Shown here piece by piece: positions 10,054-18,633 of a DNA stretch of 48,010 nucleotides. Each line of letters begins with the position of its first letter. The stretch's first letter is position 1. The notes beneath the pieces are model-generated. The model made no database searches, had not been told where the DNA came from, and saw nothing but the letters and a program-made list of their open reading frames with translations. The stretch is from contig CP070806.1 in the NCBI GenBank assembly GCA_020343675.1, positions 4,425,121-4,473,130 on the forward strand. Direction: 5' to 3'. Both the position numbers and the translations under genes were made by a program. The DNA comes from Phycisphaerales bacterium (GTDB lineage Bacteria; Planctomycetota; Phycisphaerae; Sedimentisphaerales; Anaerobacaceae).

Positions 10054-10746
10054 TTACTCCAATGCAAAACGAGCCGCAGATTCCGCATGAATCCTTGTCG
10101 TATCGAACACAGGAACCTGAACATCCTGCTGCTCGAGAAGCAGATAGATCTCCGTACAGCCTAAGATGACTCCTTGCGCGCCTGCTGCAACGAGATTCTG
10201 GCTAATCCTGCGAAACGTTTCTTTCGACGACGGCTGCACCTGGCCGATGCAGAGTTCATCATAAACGGTTCGATTCACAATCTGTCTCTCGTTGTCATCC
10301 GGTATAATCACTTCAAGGCCATAGTGTTCAACTAATCTCGCCTTCCAGAAATCCCCTTCCATGGTGAATTTCGTTCCCAGCAGGCCCACTTTCTTAAGGC
10401 CGGTCGCCTTGACTTCTTTGGCGGTCGCATCGGCAATGTGCAACAGAGGAATCCTAATATCCTTCTGGACCTCGTCCGCAACCTTGTGCATCGTGTTCGT
10501 GCAAATAACCAACACGTTCGCTCCGGCGGCCTCCAGTCTCTGAGCCGCACTTATGATTGACCTTGCGGCGGTTTCCCAGTCTGCTTCCTCTTGAAGCGCG
10601 GCCATTTCCGCTAAGTCGAAGGAGTGCATGACAATTCGGGCCGAATGAAGCCCGCCAAGTCGTTCCCTGACGGCCTCGTTGATGATGCGATAGTATTCAA
10701 GGGACGACTGCCAGCTCAGGCCCCCGACGAGTCCTATTGTCTTCAT
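10054..10746 (-). CDS. Aspartate/glutamate racemase family protein
   Basis: 230 residues. The two catalytic cysteines of cofactor-independent racemases are present: C82 in VICTNTMHK and C197 in [10 protein letters not shown], with the N-terminal [11 protein letters not shown] loop and a central GLLGTKFTM strand. The family interconverts L- and D-amino acids by two-base proton transfer; the YgeA/RacX branch is the best fit, but the substrate cannot be told from sequence. The ATG at 10744-10746 has GAAGGG about 7 bp upstream. A GTG at 10759-10761 overlaps the stop of the preceding nitrilase gene and would add only five residues. It lies 11 bp after that gene and 59 bp before the flavoprotein gene, so the three are probably one transcript. 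Confidence 0.88.
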   Translation of the reverse strand: MKTIGLVGGLSWQSSLEYYRIINEAVRERLGGLHSARIVMHSFDLAEMAALQEEADWETAARSIISAAQRLEAAGANVLVICTNTMHKVADEVQKDIRIPLLHIADATAKEVKATGLKKVGLLGTKFTMEGDFWKARLVEHYGLEVIIPDDNERQIVNRTVYDELCIGQVQPSSKETFRRISQNLVAAGAQGVILGCTEIYLLLEQQDVQVPVFDTTRIHAESAARFALE

Positions 10747-10757
10747 GCCAGCACCCT

Positions 10758-11720
10758 TCACAAATCGGAGCCGAACCGGACACGCCGAAGGTCTTCTTCC
10801 TGTCCGGTCGGGACCGCGAGCGGGCCATACAATTCAGGTCTGCGCGTCTTGATCCACCGCACGCCCGTACAATTGTCTCGCAACCTCGCATCCAAATCAG
10901 CAACGACCATATCATCATCGGCCTTCCACGTCTCTTCGAGGATGCGCCCGTACGGATCCAGGATCGTCGCATTCCCGGTCCGGACCTCATCACCGTCAAT
11001 GCCGACGCCGTTGCTGAAAATCAGAAACAGCCCATTGTCATGCGAGCGGGCCGGCAGCCACGTCAAAAGCCATTGCCGGCCCTTGGCCCCCTTGAGCTCG
11101 GCCTCAATGGCCCGGGGATTTTCCTTTCGATTCTCCCACAGCGATTTTTCGACCACGCCCATGCAGTGAGGGCTGGGCGTTTTGCAGCCGCCGGTCTGGT
11201 GCGGCGCCAGCAGAATTTCTGCGCCCTTCAATGCGGCAATACGGACATTCTCCCCGAGATTATTATCATAGCAGGTCAGCACGGCCACGCGGCAGTCATG
11301 CGGGGTGTCAAAAACAGTATGATCGCAGCCGCACGAGAGGTGCTCGTTGATGAAACAGTGAATCTTTCGATGCCGCTGAAGCTCGCCGTTAGGCATCGCC
11401 ACAACGTAGGTGTTGTACATCTTCCCGTCGTCGGCCATCTCGACGAGCCCGGCGCCGATGGTCATGTGGCGTTCGGCCGCCAGGGCCACCAGGGCCCGCG
11501 CTGAAGGCCCGTGGGGTACCGGCTCAGCCAGGGCCTGCACCTGTTCTCGCGAGAGCCGTCGCAGGAACAGGTAGCCGGTAATGCAGCATTCGGGAAACAC
11601 GATAATCTCGACGTTTTGCGCCGCGGCCTGCCTCACGAAGCTCTCGATCTTGGCAAGATTGGCCTGCTTGTCTCCGGCTACATGCTCGAATTGAACGGAT
11701 GCAACGCGAATATCTCTCAT
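10758..11720 (-). CDS. Carbon-nitrogen hydrolase (nitrilase superfamily)
   Basis: 320 residues, normal for the family. The Glu-Lys-Cys triad is visible as E44 in IVFPECCITGY, K119 in RHRKIHCF and C150 in VLTCYDNN. Members hydrolyse amides such as N-carbamyl-amino acids or omega-amides, or nitriles, in the cytoplasm. The ATG at 11718-11720 matches the family's first strand (RVASVQFEHVAGD). It is the first gene of a minus-strand trio with an Asp/Glu racemase and a flavoprotein. A hydrolase that frees an amino acid next to a racemase suggests use of modified or D-amino acids, but this is only inferred from position. The exact substrate class is open. Confidence 0.9.
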   Translation of the reverse strand: MRDIRVASVQFEHVAGDKQANLAKIESFVRQAAAQNVEIIVFPECCITGYLFLRRLSREQVQALAEPVPHGPSARALVALAAERHMTIGAGLVEMADDGKMYNTYVVAMPNGELQRHRKIHCFINEHLSCGCDHTVFDTPHDCRVAVLTCYDNNLGENVRIAALKGAEILLAPHQTGGCKTPSPHCMGVVEKSLWENRKENPRAIEAELKGAKGRQWLLTWLPARSHDNGLFLIFSNGVGIDGDEVRTGNATILDPYGRILEETWKADDDMVVADLDARLRDNCTGVRWIKTRRPELYGPLAVPTGQEEDLRRVRFGSDL

Positions 11721-12181
11721 GTCCGTCAGGTCCTCATTGCCGGCGTGGAATGGCCGGACTGGTCAAAATGGTTTTCGAAGCCTCTTTGAGTTCGGCCCTT
11801 CTTTATCAATTGTCGATTGGGAATTGTCAATGCAAATTCTCCTCCGTGGACATCCCAAGGGCCTGACGGATTTCCCTTGACAGCGGGGAGGCGATTGTGG
11901 TAGGCTTTGAACAGGCAGGGTTTGTGCGTCCCTGGGCTTTGGCAACAGGGCGGCTTTCATCTCTGTTTGACCATTCGGCCGGGACACAGAGCAGAATGAA
12001 TCAGGCATCGGAGTCGTATGCTTCGGAGACCAGACCCTTGCCCCACCGATCAATGGTCGGTTCGCGAAGGAAAGAGGTGATGTCAATTCGCGAAGATCTT
12101 CATCGGCAAGTGATTAGGCATAGTGAGGACAAAAGAACTGTTGCGCATTCATCTATTAACTTCTTTTAGAGGAGGATTGTT
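11721..12181. other. Divergent intergenic region, no gene recognised
   Basis: About 460 bp between the minus-strand nitrilase and the plus-strand LamG gene. It should hold both promoters, but no convincing -35/-10 pair was found. A short repetitive patch near 11800-11840 contains CAATTGTCGATTGGGAATTG, an imperfect echo of CAATTG and GATTG units. A strong ribosome site, AGAGGAGGA, lies at about 12168-12176 in front of the LamG start. Confidence 0.4.
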
Positions 12182-14980
12182 ATGTACAGACAACTCATTC
12201 ATCATTTCCCTGTAGTTCTCGTGCTGGGCCTGATCCTGACAAGCACGACCAGTGCCGAGCTTATTGGCTGGTGGAAGCTCGATGAGACATCCGGCACGAT
12301 TGCTTCTGATTCGTCCGGCAACGGTAATGACGGCACCCTCCAGGGCGACGTGACGTGGGTGCCCGGCAAGATTGGCGGTGCATGGCAGGGAGACGGTTCC
12401 GGAGACTATATTCGAGTCCCGCATAGCGAGCTTTTAATGATCCAGGATGCCATCACGATTTCCGTGTGGCTGAATCATCAAGCGTCGCCTGCAGACCAGG
12501 TTATATGCAAATCTAACGGGACTGGTTTGGGCTGGCAGTCAAACTATGCTATTCGGCTCGACGACCAGGGACCACGGCGGGTCAACTGGCGTGGTCGCAA
12601 CAATGCCAATCAGAGTCTTACCTCGACGGCTTTGCTGGCGCAGGATGAATGGATTCATGTCGCCTGTACATTTGACATCGCCGAGGGAGTCAATAAGATC
12701 TATATCAACGGAGTGTTGGATTCTCAGAACACATCAACACTACAACTCGATCCGGGAAGTGGCGATCTCTTTATAGGCGCCGATCAGTATCCCACCAATT
12801 CCGCCCGTTGGACATTCCAGGGAATGCTCGATGACATACGGATCTATGACGAGGCTCTTACCCAAGAACAGATTTTAGTCGTTATGAGCGGCCGCGGTTT
12901 GGACACTGGAGCTGCCTCGAGCCCGATCCCGGATAACGAGGCCATAGACGTGCCCAGAGAGTCGGTCCTGAGCTGGGAACCGGGACCGTTTGCGAACACG
13001 CATGATGTGTACCTGGGAGCGAATTTCGACGATGTCAACAATGCCGATGCAAGCAGTTTATTACTGGTTGGTCCAGGCCAGAATGCGAACACCTACGATC
13101 CCGGCCGTCTCGAACTTGGACAGACTTATTTCTGGCGAATCGATGAGGTCAACGCCCCGCCGGATTCGACAGTGTTCAAGGGCGAGGTTTGGAGTTTTAC
13201 GACCGAGCCGATTGGCTATCCTATTGATGGTGCGAACATAGCTGCGACAGCGTCCAGCGCGGGCCAGGCAGATTTGGGCCCTGAGAAGACCATTGACGGC
13301 TCAGGACTCGATGATAACGACCTGCACTCGACGGCAGCGACGAATATGTGGCTCAGCGACAATGAACCGCTCGGGGCCTGGATCCAATATGAACTCGACA
13401 CGGTGCACAAGCTGCACGAGATGTGGGTCTGGAACTCCAATCAAGTGCTTGAGGCCTTTTTTGGGTTCGGGATCAGGGATGTTACCGTCGAGTATTCGAC
13501 CAACGGCGTCGATTGGACGGCTCTGGCCAATGTGCCTGAATTCGCCAGGGCGCCCGGAACAGATGATTATGCACACGATACGATCGTTGACTTTGGCGGC
13601 GCGGTGGCACAGTACGTCAGGCTGACCGCGACCAGCAACTGGGGAGGCATCCTGCCCCAATATGGTCTCAGTGAGGTGCGCTTCTTCCACATCCCTGTCA
13701 GCGCCAGAGAGCCCTCCCCGGACTCCGGGGCCGCCGATGTGGACGTGGATGCGACCCTCAGTTGGCGAGCAGGCAGAGAGGCCGCCACGCACGATGTGTA
13801 CTTGAGCGCCGACGAACAGGCCGTGATAGACGGTACCGCCCCGGCTGCGACCGTGGCCGACGCGAGCTACAGTCCCTCACCCCTCGATTTGGGCAGAACC
13901 TACTACTGGCGGGTCGATGAGGTCAACGAGACCGAGATGCCCACAACGTGGCAAGGGGATGTCTGGAATTTCTCAACACCTGACTATCTTGTCGTGGACG
14001 GTTTCGAGGACTACAACGACTATCCACCCGATGAGATATACTCGACATGGCTGGACGGATACGAGAACCCCGCAAACGGCTCCCAGGTCGGCTATCTGAC
14101 ACCTCCTACGATCGAGACTGGGACCGTTCACGGCGGCGCCCAGTCCATGCCGCTGCTCTACAGCAACACCGGCGGCGCCACGTACTCAGAGGCCGAACGC
14201 ACCTTTGCCGTTCCGCAGGATTGGGCCAAATATGGCATTCAAACACTGGTGTTGTACTTCCAGGGCACTGTGGGCAACACCGGGCAGGTGTATGTGAAAG
14301 TCAACGGCGTCAAGGTGCCCTATCCCGGCGCTGCGGCTGATATTCAGGAACTCCGGTGGAAGCAGTGGAATATCGACCTTGCATCGTTGGGTGTGAACCT
14401 GGCAAGTGTCACGACGCTGGCCATTGGCATTGACGGCAACGGCGCCGCCGGCACATTGTACATTGACGACATTGTGCTGTATCGGTTGGCTCCCGAGATT
14501 GTCGTTCCCTCGGAAGAAATCTGGATCGAGGCAGAGGCGGCCGATACGATCACAGCACCGATGCTGGTTTATGATGACCCCATAGCATCAGGTGGAAAGT
14601 ACATCAGTACAGACGAGAGTGTTGGCAACAGCAGTAGCAATCCGCCTGCTGACGGTGTCGCGACGTACAATTTCGCGGTAGCGGGCGGAACCTACAAGGT
14701 CAGCATTCGCGTACAGACTCCTGACGGCAGCAACTCCTTCTGGTTCCGCATCCAGGGAGCGACCACTCCCGCCGAGACCGGGCTGCACAGCAGCGGCTGG
14801 GTTCGTTGGAATGACCCTCCTGATTTAGGCGGGTGGTTCTGGAGCGACGTTTTCAGCGACGATGACAGTCAAGATGCAACGGTGCTGTTCACGATGGATC
14901 CAGGCACGTACACCTTAGAGGTCGCACGCCGCGAAGACGGCGCCCAGTTGGATGTTATTGTGATTTCCAAGATTGACTAA
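12182..14980 (+). CDS. Secreted LamG / discoidin (F5/8 type C) multidomain protein
   Basis: 932 residues with an N-terminal signal peptide (cleavage near TTSAE). The start follows AGGAGG by 6 bp. Domains in order: a LamG/concanavalin-like jelly roll at about 25-235 (WWKLDETSG, then FQGMLDDIRIYDEALT); an Fn3-like linker at about 240-345 (THDVYLG, TYFWRIDEVN); an F5/8-C or discoidin domain at about 350-500; a second, clearly homologous linker at about 505-600 (THDVYLS, TYYWRVDEVN); a region beginning DGFEDYND; and a CBM6/35-like domain at about 785-932 starting WIEAEAAD. It is probably a sugar-binding surface or secreted protein for polysaccharide use. No catalytic domain and no C-terminal sorting signal is seen. 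A strong terminator follows. Confidence 0.85.
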   Translation: MYRQLIHHFPVVLVLGLILTSTTSAELIGWWKLDETSGTIASDSSGNGNDGTLQGDVTWVPGKIGGAWQGDGSGDYIRVPHSELLMIQDAITISVWLNHQASPADQVICKSNGTGLGWQSNYAIRLDDQGPRRVNWRGRNNANQSLTSTALLAQDEWIHVACTFDIAEGVNKIYINGVLDSQNTSTLQLDPGSGDLFIGADQYPTNSARWTFQGMLDDIRIYDEALTQEQILVVMSGRGLDTGAASSPIPDNEAIDVPRESVLSWEPGPFANTHDVYLGANFDDVNNADASSLLLVGPGQNANTYDPGRLELGQTYFWRIDEVNAPPDSTVFKGEVWSFTTEPIGYPIDGANIAATASSAGQADLGPEKTIDGSGLDDNDLHSTAATNMWLSDNEPLGAWIQYELDTVHKLHEMWVWNSNQVLEAFFGFGIRDVTVEYSTNGVDWTALANVPEFARAPGTDDYAHDTIVDFGGAVAQYVRLTATSNWGGILPQYGLSEVRFFHIPVSAREPSPDSGAADVDVDATLSWRAGREAATHDVYLSADEQAVIDGTAPAATVADASYSPSPLDLGRTYYWRVDEVNETEMPTTWQGDVWNFSTPDYLVVDGFEDYNDYPPDEIYSTWLDGYENPANGSQVGYLTPPTIETGTVHGGAQSMPLLYSNTGGATYSEAERTFAVPQDWAKYGIQTLVLYFQGTVGNTGQVYVKVNGVKVPYPGAAADIQELRWKQWNIDLASLGVNLASVTTLAIGIDGNGAAGTLYIDDIVLYRLAPEIVVPSEEIWIEAEAADTITAPMLVYDDPIASGGKYISTDESVGNSSSNPPADGVATYNFAVAGGTYKVSIRVQTPDGSNSFWFRIQGATTPAETGLHSSGWVRWNDPPDLGGWFWSDVFSDDDSQDATVLFTMDPGTYTLEVARREDGAQLDVIVISKID

Positions 14981-15050
14981 GCGTCGTTGACAGAACGCCG
15001 GCTCGGCTTTGGCGCCTACGCGGGACGGCGGGTAGGATTTGTATTACTTC

Positions 15051-15090
15051 GGGGCCTGTATCGACCGATTCGGTACAGGCCCCTTCTTTC
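15051..15090 (+). terminator. Rho-independent terminator after the LamG gene
   Basis: A perfect 10-bp stem, GGGGCCTGTA (15051-15060) with TACAGGCCCC (15074-15083), encloses a 13-base loop and is followed by TTCTTTCC. It lies about 70 bp after the LamG stop. The rest of 14981-15431 holds a possible promoter but no gene. Confidence 0.8.
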
Positions 15091-15234
15091 CTCATGCGTT
15101 GGCCCTTTGAGTTCGCTCTGTCCGGCCCTCGTTGCCGGCGTTGAATTGCCGGACAAGCTCGCGCGCTGTGGGCTCTTGTTTGCTCCAGGGCGTTCAAGGC
15201 AAGTGAGAGGGGAAAATTATTTGGCTTTTCCTGC

Positions 15235-15264
15235 TTGCTTTTGTTTTCTGAGGGCCGTTATAAT
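15235..15264 (+). promoter_or_regulatory. Possible sigma-70 promoter for the first Gfo/Idh/MocA gene
   Basis: TTGCTT at 15235-15240 and a perfect TATAAT at 15259-15264 are separated by 18 bp. The gene starts about 165 bp downstream, leaving a leader with a small hairpin (CCGAC-N7-GGTCGG near 15302). The assignment is by eye only. Confidence 0.45.
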
Positions 15265-15431
15265 TATGCTTCTCGTGCCTCGATCCGAGACGTCAAAAGT
15301 CCGACATCGAAGGTCGGATGCTGGAGGTCTTCTGATCCAGTGAGAAGGAAGGACACAGGAACTACCACAGGGTTCACCCCATGGGACGTCGCCACTGGCG
15401 TTTCTGATGGGGTAGAGTTGGAGAGAAAGAC

Positions 15432-16748
15432 ATGGACCAAAAACAGAAACTGACACGACGAGAACTTCTGAAGAGTTCGGCCTTCGCAGCCGGGACGCTT
15501 GCGCTGGCGGGCGCAACCGGCCCCCTGGCCGAAGCCAGGGGCAGCAACACTATTCGCGTCGGCGTGATCGGATGCGGCGGCCGAGGATCCGGGGCAGCGC
15601 GGAACTGCGTCGAGTCTTCGCAGGGCGTGCAGATTGTTGCTCTGGCCGACGTTTTCGCCGACCGCTTGAACGGTCTGAAGAATGAATTCAAGATCCCCGA
15701 CAGCCACTGCTTCACCGGACTCAACGCATACAAAGAATTGCTGGCGTTGGACGACGTGAATCTGGTCATCTTAGCGGCGCCGCCGGGCTTCAGGCCGGTG
15801 CAGTATGCGGCCGCGATTGCCGCCGGCAAGAATGTCTTTATGGAGAAACCCGTGGCGGTCTGTCCGGCGGGTATCAAGATGGTTATCGAGAGTTCTCGGC
15901 GGGCGGGCCAGAAGGGTTTGGCCGTGGTGGCGGGAACTCAGCGACGTCACGAGCCGAAATATGTTGAGACGATGAAACGCATTCACGACGGAGCCATCGG
16001 CGAAATCGTCTCGGCCCAATGCTATTGGAACATGGGCTCGCTGTGGGTGGATCGCGCCAAGACCAACTGGGACAACTACAAGAGCGGGAAATGGTCGGAT
16101 GTGGAATGGCAAATTCGCAACTGGTTGTTCACGGGGTGGCTCTCGGGCGACCACATTTGCGAGCAACACGTACACAACATCGACGTGATCAACTGGGCTT
16201 TTAATGACCTGCCCGAGCAGGTCCACGGCGTGGGCGGCCGGCAGTACCGAACGGAGCCCCAGTACGGCAACATCTTCGACCACTTCGGCGTCGAGTTCTT
16301 CTATCCCAACGACGTGCGGACCATTAGCACGTGCCGGCAAATCGAGGGAACCACAGGCAACGTCAGCGAACGCGTGGCCGGGACCAAGGGTACCAGCGAC
16401 TGCTGCGGGATCATCCAGGGGGAGAACCCGTGGCGCTACGACGGACCGAATCCCAATCCGTACGTGGTCGAGCATACCGACCTGATCAGGAGCATCAGGA
16501 CCGGCGAGCCGCTCAACGAGGGCCAGAGAATCGCCGAGAGCACGCTCTGTGCGATCATGGGCCGGGAGTCCGCCTATTCGCGGCAGCAGTTCAAGCGGTC
16601 GTGGTTCATGAGCCGGTGCACACTGAATCTGCTACCGCCCAACGACCTGAAGCTGAGTGATTCCAGACCGCTGGAGCCGTTTGCGATCCCGGGTCAATAC
16701 AAGTTGCCCGGCCTCGCGCCGGAGAGTCGGGGCAGAAGGCGCGGGTAG
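15432..16748 (+). CDS. Tat-exported Gfo/Idh/MocA family oxidoreductase
   Basis: 438 residues. The N-terminus has a twin-arginine signal (TRRELLKSS with R9-R10, then a hydrophobic Ala/Leu stretch), so it is probably folded with its cofactor in the cytoplasm and then exported. The dinucleotide-binding loop is GVIGCGGRGSG (about 45-55). The family's EKPV motif is at 138-141 with K139, and the substrate-site pattern EQHVHNID places the catalytic-type H248 before D251. Such proteins oxidise or reduce sugars or inositols with NAD(P), and many Planctomycetota have large expanded sets of them. A related gene follows after 80 bp, probably in one operon. The sugar acted on cannot be named. Confidence 0.9.
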   Translation: MDQKQKLTRRELLKSSAFAAGTLALAGATGPLAEARGSNTIRVGVIGCGGRGSGAARNCVESSQGVQIVALADVFADRLNGLKNEFKIPDSHCFTGLNAYKELLALDDVNLVILAAPPGFRPVQYAAAIAAGKNVFMEKPVAVCPAGIKMVIESSRRAGQKGLAVVAGTQRRHEPKYVETMKRIHDGAIGEIVSAQCYWNMGSLWVDRAKTNWDNYKSGKWSDVEWQIRNWLFTGWLSGDHICEQHVHNIDVINWAFNDLPEQVHGVGGRQYRTEPQYGNIFDHFGVEFFYPNDVRTISTCRQIEGTTGNVSERVAGTKGTSDCCGIIQGENPWRYDGPNPNPYVVEHTDLIRSIRTGEPLNEGQRIAESTLCAIMGRESAYSRQQFKRSWFMSRCTLNLLPPNDLKLSDSRPLEPFAIPGQYKLPGLAPESRGRRRG

Positions 16749-16828
16749 CCGATCGATAGCAGATTGATCGAACGCGCCTGCCGATTCGATAGAAAAGCTC
16801 GAAAGAACGAACAAAGGAGATTCATAAT

Positions 16829-18175
16829 ATGACAGCGTTAGAGAAAGACAAAGGCATATCCAGCAAGCACGCGACCACGGCCGCCGGTGCGATGGCGTTG
16901 GCCGGTGCGGTGGCCAATGTAGCCTACACACAAGGGTCCGGCAGAATCAGGGTCGGATTGCTCGGATGCGGCGGCCGCGGCAACGGCGCCCTGCGCCACT
17001 GCCTCCAGGCCGATCCTGCGGTGGAGGTCATCGCTCTGGCCGACCTGTTCGAGAGTCAGGTTCGGGGAACCAGAGATCGCTTCATGAAGGACGATAAGTT
17101 CCAGGGCCGGGTGAAGATCGACGACGATCACCTGTTCTGGGGATTTGACTGCCATGAAAAGCTGGCCCGGTGCGAAGCCGACCTGCTGTTGATGGCGACG
17201 GCGCCGGCGTTTCGGGGCCGGCAAATGATGGCGGCCATCAAAGCCGGCAAGCATATCTTTACCGAGAAACCCGTGGCCACGGACGTCGCAGGCTGCCGGG
17301 AAGTGATGGAGGCCTCGAAGCTGGCCAAGCAGAAAGGCCTGGCCATTGTCTGCGGCACGCAGCGCCGGCATGAGTTCAGCCGGGTGGAGTTGATGAGGCG
17401 CATCCACGACGGTCAAATCGGCGAGCTGGCCGGGGGCCAGTGTTATTGGTATGGCGGCGGCATCTGGTTCCGGGGCTACAAGGAGGGCATGAGCGAATTA
17501 GAGTGGCAGTGTTATAACTGGTATCACTTCAACTGGATATCGGGAGACCAGATCTGCGAACAGCATATCCACAATATCGACGTGATGAATTGGTGTTTCG
17601 ACGGCCCGCCGGTAAAGTTTACCGCCGTGGGCGGCCGGGCCTGGCGCAGCTACAACGAGAGCCAGGTCAAGTCGGCCAAGGAGGTCTGCCGCAAGTATAA
17701 CAACGGCAGCGAAGCCAATTGGGAAAAATACAACGGCGACATCTGGGACCACATCTTCGCCGAGTTTGAATACGCCAACGGCGCACGCTGCCTGAGCTTC
17801 AGCGGGCACAGTCCCGGCAAAGGACGCAATGGCGAGAAGATCGTCGGCACCAAGGGAACCAGCAACTGCAGCGACAGCATCTCGGGCGAGAACCCGTGGA
17901 AGTTCAGCGGCAAGCACGTGAACGGACAACAGCAGGAACACATCGACCTGATCCAGAGCATGCGCAGCGGCAACCTGCTCAACGAGGGCCAGCGCATCGC
18001 CGAGAGCACTCTGACGGCGATCGGCGCGCGAATCGCCGCGTACACGGGTCGCACCTTCAGTTGGAAGTGGCTGCTCAACGCCTCCAAGCAGGAACTGGTA
18101 CCGAAACAAGAGGATTTGAGGCCCGGCCCGGGGATATTCCACCCCGTCGCCAGCGGTGCTGATGAACTGGTATAA
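16829..18175 (+). CDS. Gfo/Idh/MocA family oxidoreductase with degenerate Tat signal
   Basis: 448 residues, starting 9 bp after AGGAG (CAAAGGAGATT). It is a close paralogue of the preceding gene: same dinucleotide loop (GLLGCGGRGNG), EKPVA, GDQICEQHIHNIDVMNW and the TKGTSNC segment. Where the upstream paralogue has TRRELLK, this one has ISSKHATTAAGAMALAGAV, which keeps the Ala-rich hydrophobic stretch but has no arginine pair. It may be exported with its partner, or may have become cytoplasmic. An insert around 275-300 is absent from the paralogue. The pair probably works on related sugars. A terminator follows 44 bp after the stop. Confidence 0.9.
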   Translation: MTALEKDKGISSKHATTAAGAMALAGAVANVAYTQGSGRIRVGLLGCGGRGNGALRHCLQADPAVEVIALADLFESQVRGTRDRFMKDDKFQGRVKIDDDHLFWGFDCHEKLARCEADLLLMATAPAFRGRQMMAAIKAGKHIFTEKPVATDVAGCREVMEASKLAKQKGLAIVCGTQRRHEFSRVELMRRIHDGQIGELAGGQCYWYGGGIWFRGYKEGMSELEWQCYNWYHFNWISGDQICEQHIHNIDVMNWCFDGPPVKFTAVGGRAWRSYNESQVKSAKEVCRKYNNGSEANWEKYNGDIWDHIFAEFEYANGARCLSFSGHSPGKGRNGEKIVGTKGTSNCSDSISGENPWKFSGKHVNGQQQEHIDLIQSMRSGNLLNEGQRIAESTLTAIGARIAAYTGRTFSWKWLLNASKQELVPKQEDLRPGPGIFHPVASGADELV

Positions 18176-18218
18176 GACGTAGCGCCCCGCTTGTCATCAG
18201 GCACAGAGGCACAAGGGA

Positions 18219-18256
18219 GCAGAGGCAATAAGGCTCTTTTGTGCCTCTGCTTTTTT
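18219..18256 (+). terminator. Rho-independent terminator after the oxidoreductase pair
   Basis: GCAGAGGCA (18219-18227) pairs with TGCCTCTGC (18242-18250) and is followed directly by TTTTTT. An earlier copy of AGAGGCACAA at about 18205 can compete for the same right arm. Confidence 0.8.
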
Positions 18257-18347
18257 GTCCCTTCGGGCCTTGCCCCTTTGGTCCTTCGCTCTTGAGTTTT
18301 GCATTTCCTGCACGATTTCTTATATTTTAATAGGAGGGTGTCTCGCT

Positions 18348-18572
18348 ATGAGTACGATAAGAGGATTCTGGAAGCACACAAGCGGCGGTATCTATGCGAT
18401 TGAGAGCGACACGTTTGGAAGAATCGTAGGCGGGGTCGGCCCGTTGGATCCCAACGACCTGCGCGACCTTGACGAATACGATTACAAACCCGCCATCATC
18501 GGATGGATCCAGGACGCAGTCGCCGAACACAGGCTGCATAGAGTCAATATCAGTCCCGCCTCGTATCGCTGA
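18348..18572 (+). CDS. Small conserved-looking hypothetical protein (74 aa)
   Basis: ATG 18348 is chosen because AGGAGGGTG lies 8 bp upstream; the longer frame back to 18255 begins inside the terminator tail of the previous gene. The protein starts MSTIRGFWKHTSGGIYAIES and is acidic in the middle (DPNDLRDLDEYD) and mixed at the end. It has no signal peptide, membrane segment or cysteine. The strong ribosome site and a terminator just upstream support an independent gene. I do not recognise the family. The FWKHTSGGIYAIESD start and the GWIQDAV helix would be the parts to search with. Confidence 0.65.
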   Translation: MSTIRGFWKHTSGGIYAIESDTFGRIVGGVGPLDPNDLRDLDEYDYKPAIIGWIQDAVAEHRLHRVNISPASYR

Positions 18573-18600
18573 AGCAGAATGCAGATTGCGGAGAATTATG

Positions 18601-18633
18601 AATTCTCACTTCTGAATTCTGAATTCTGAATTC
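18601..18633. repeat. Short tandem repeat, TGAATTC x3
   Basis: Three direct copies of TGAATTC (18613-18619, 18620-18626 and 18627-18633) follow a fourth, separate ATGAATTC. The last copy runs into the stop codon of the minus-strand pseudopilin gene. The patch can also fold back on itself because GAATTC is palindromic. Confidence 0.8.

Noticed and set aside
11897-12169. 90-codon frame upstream of the LamG gene
   Set aside because: No ribosome site, no recognisable feature, and it overlaps the expected promoter region.
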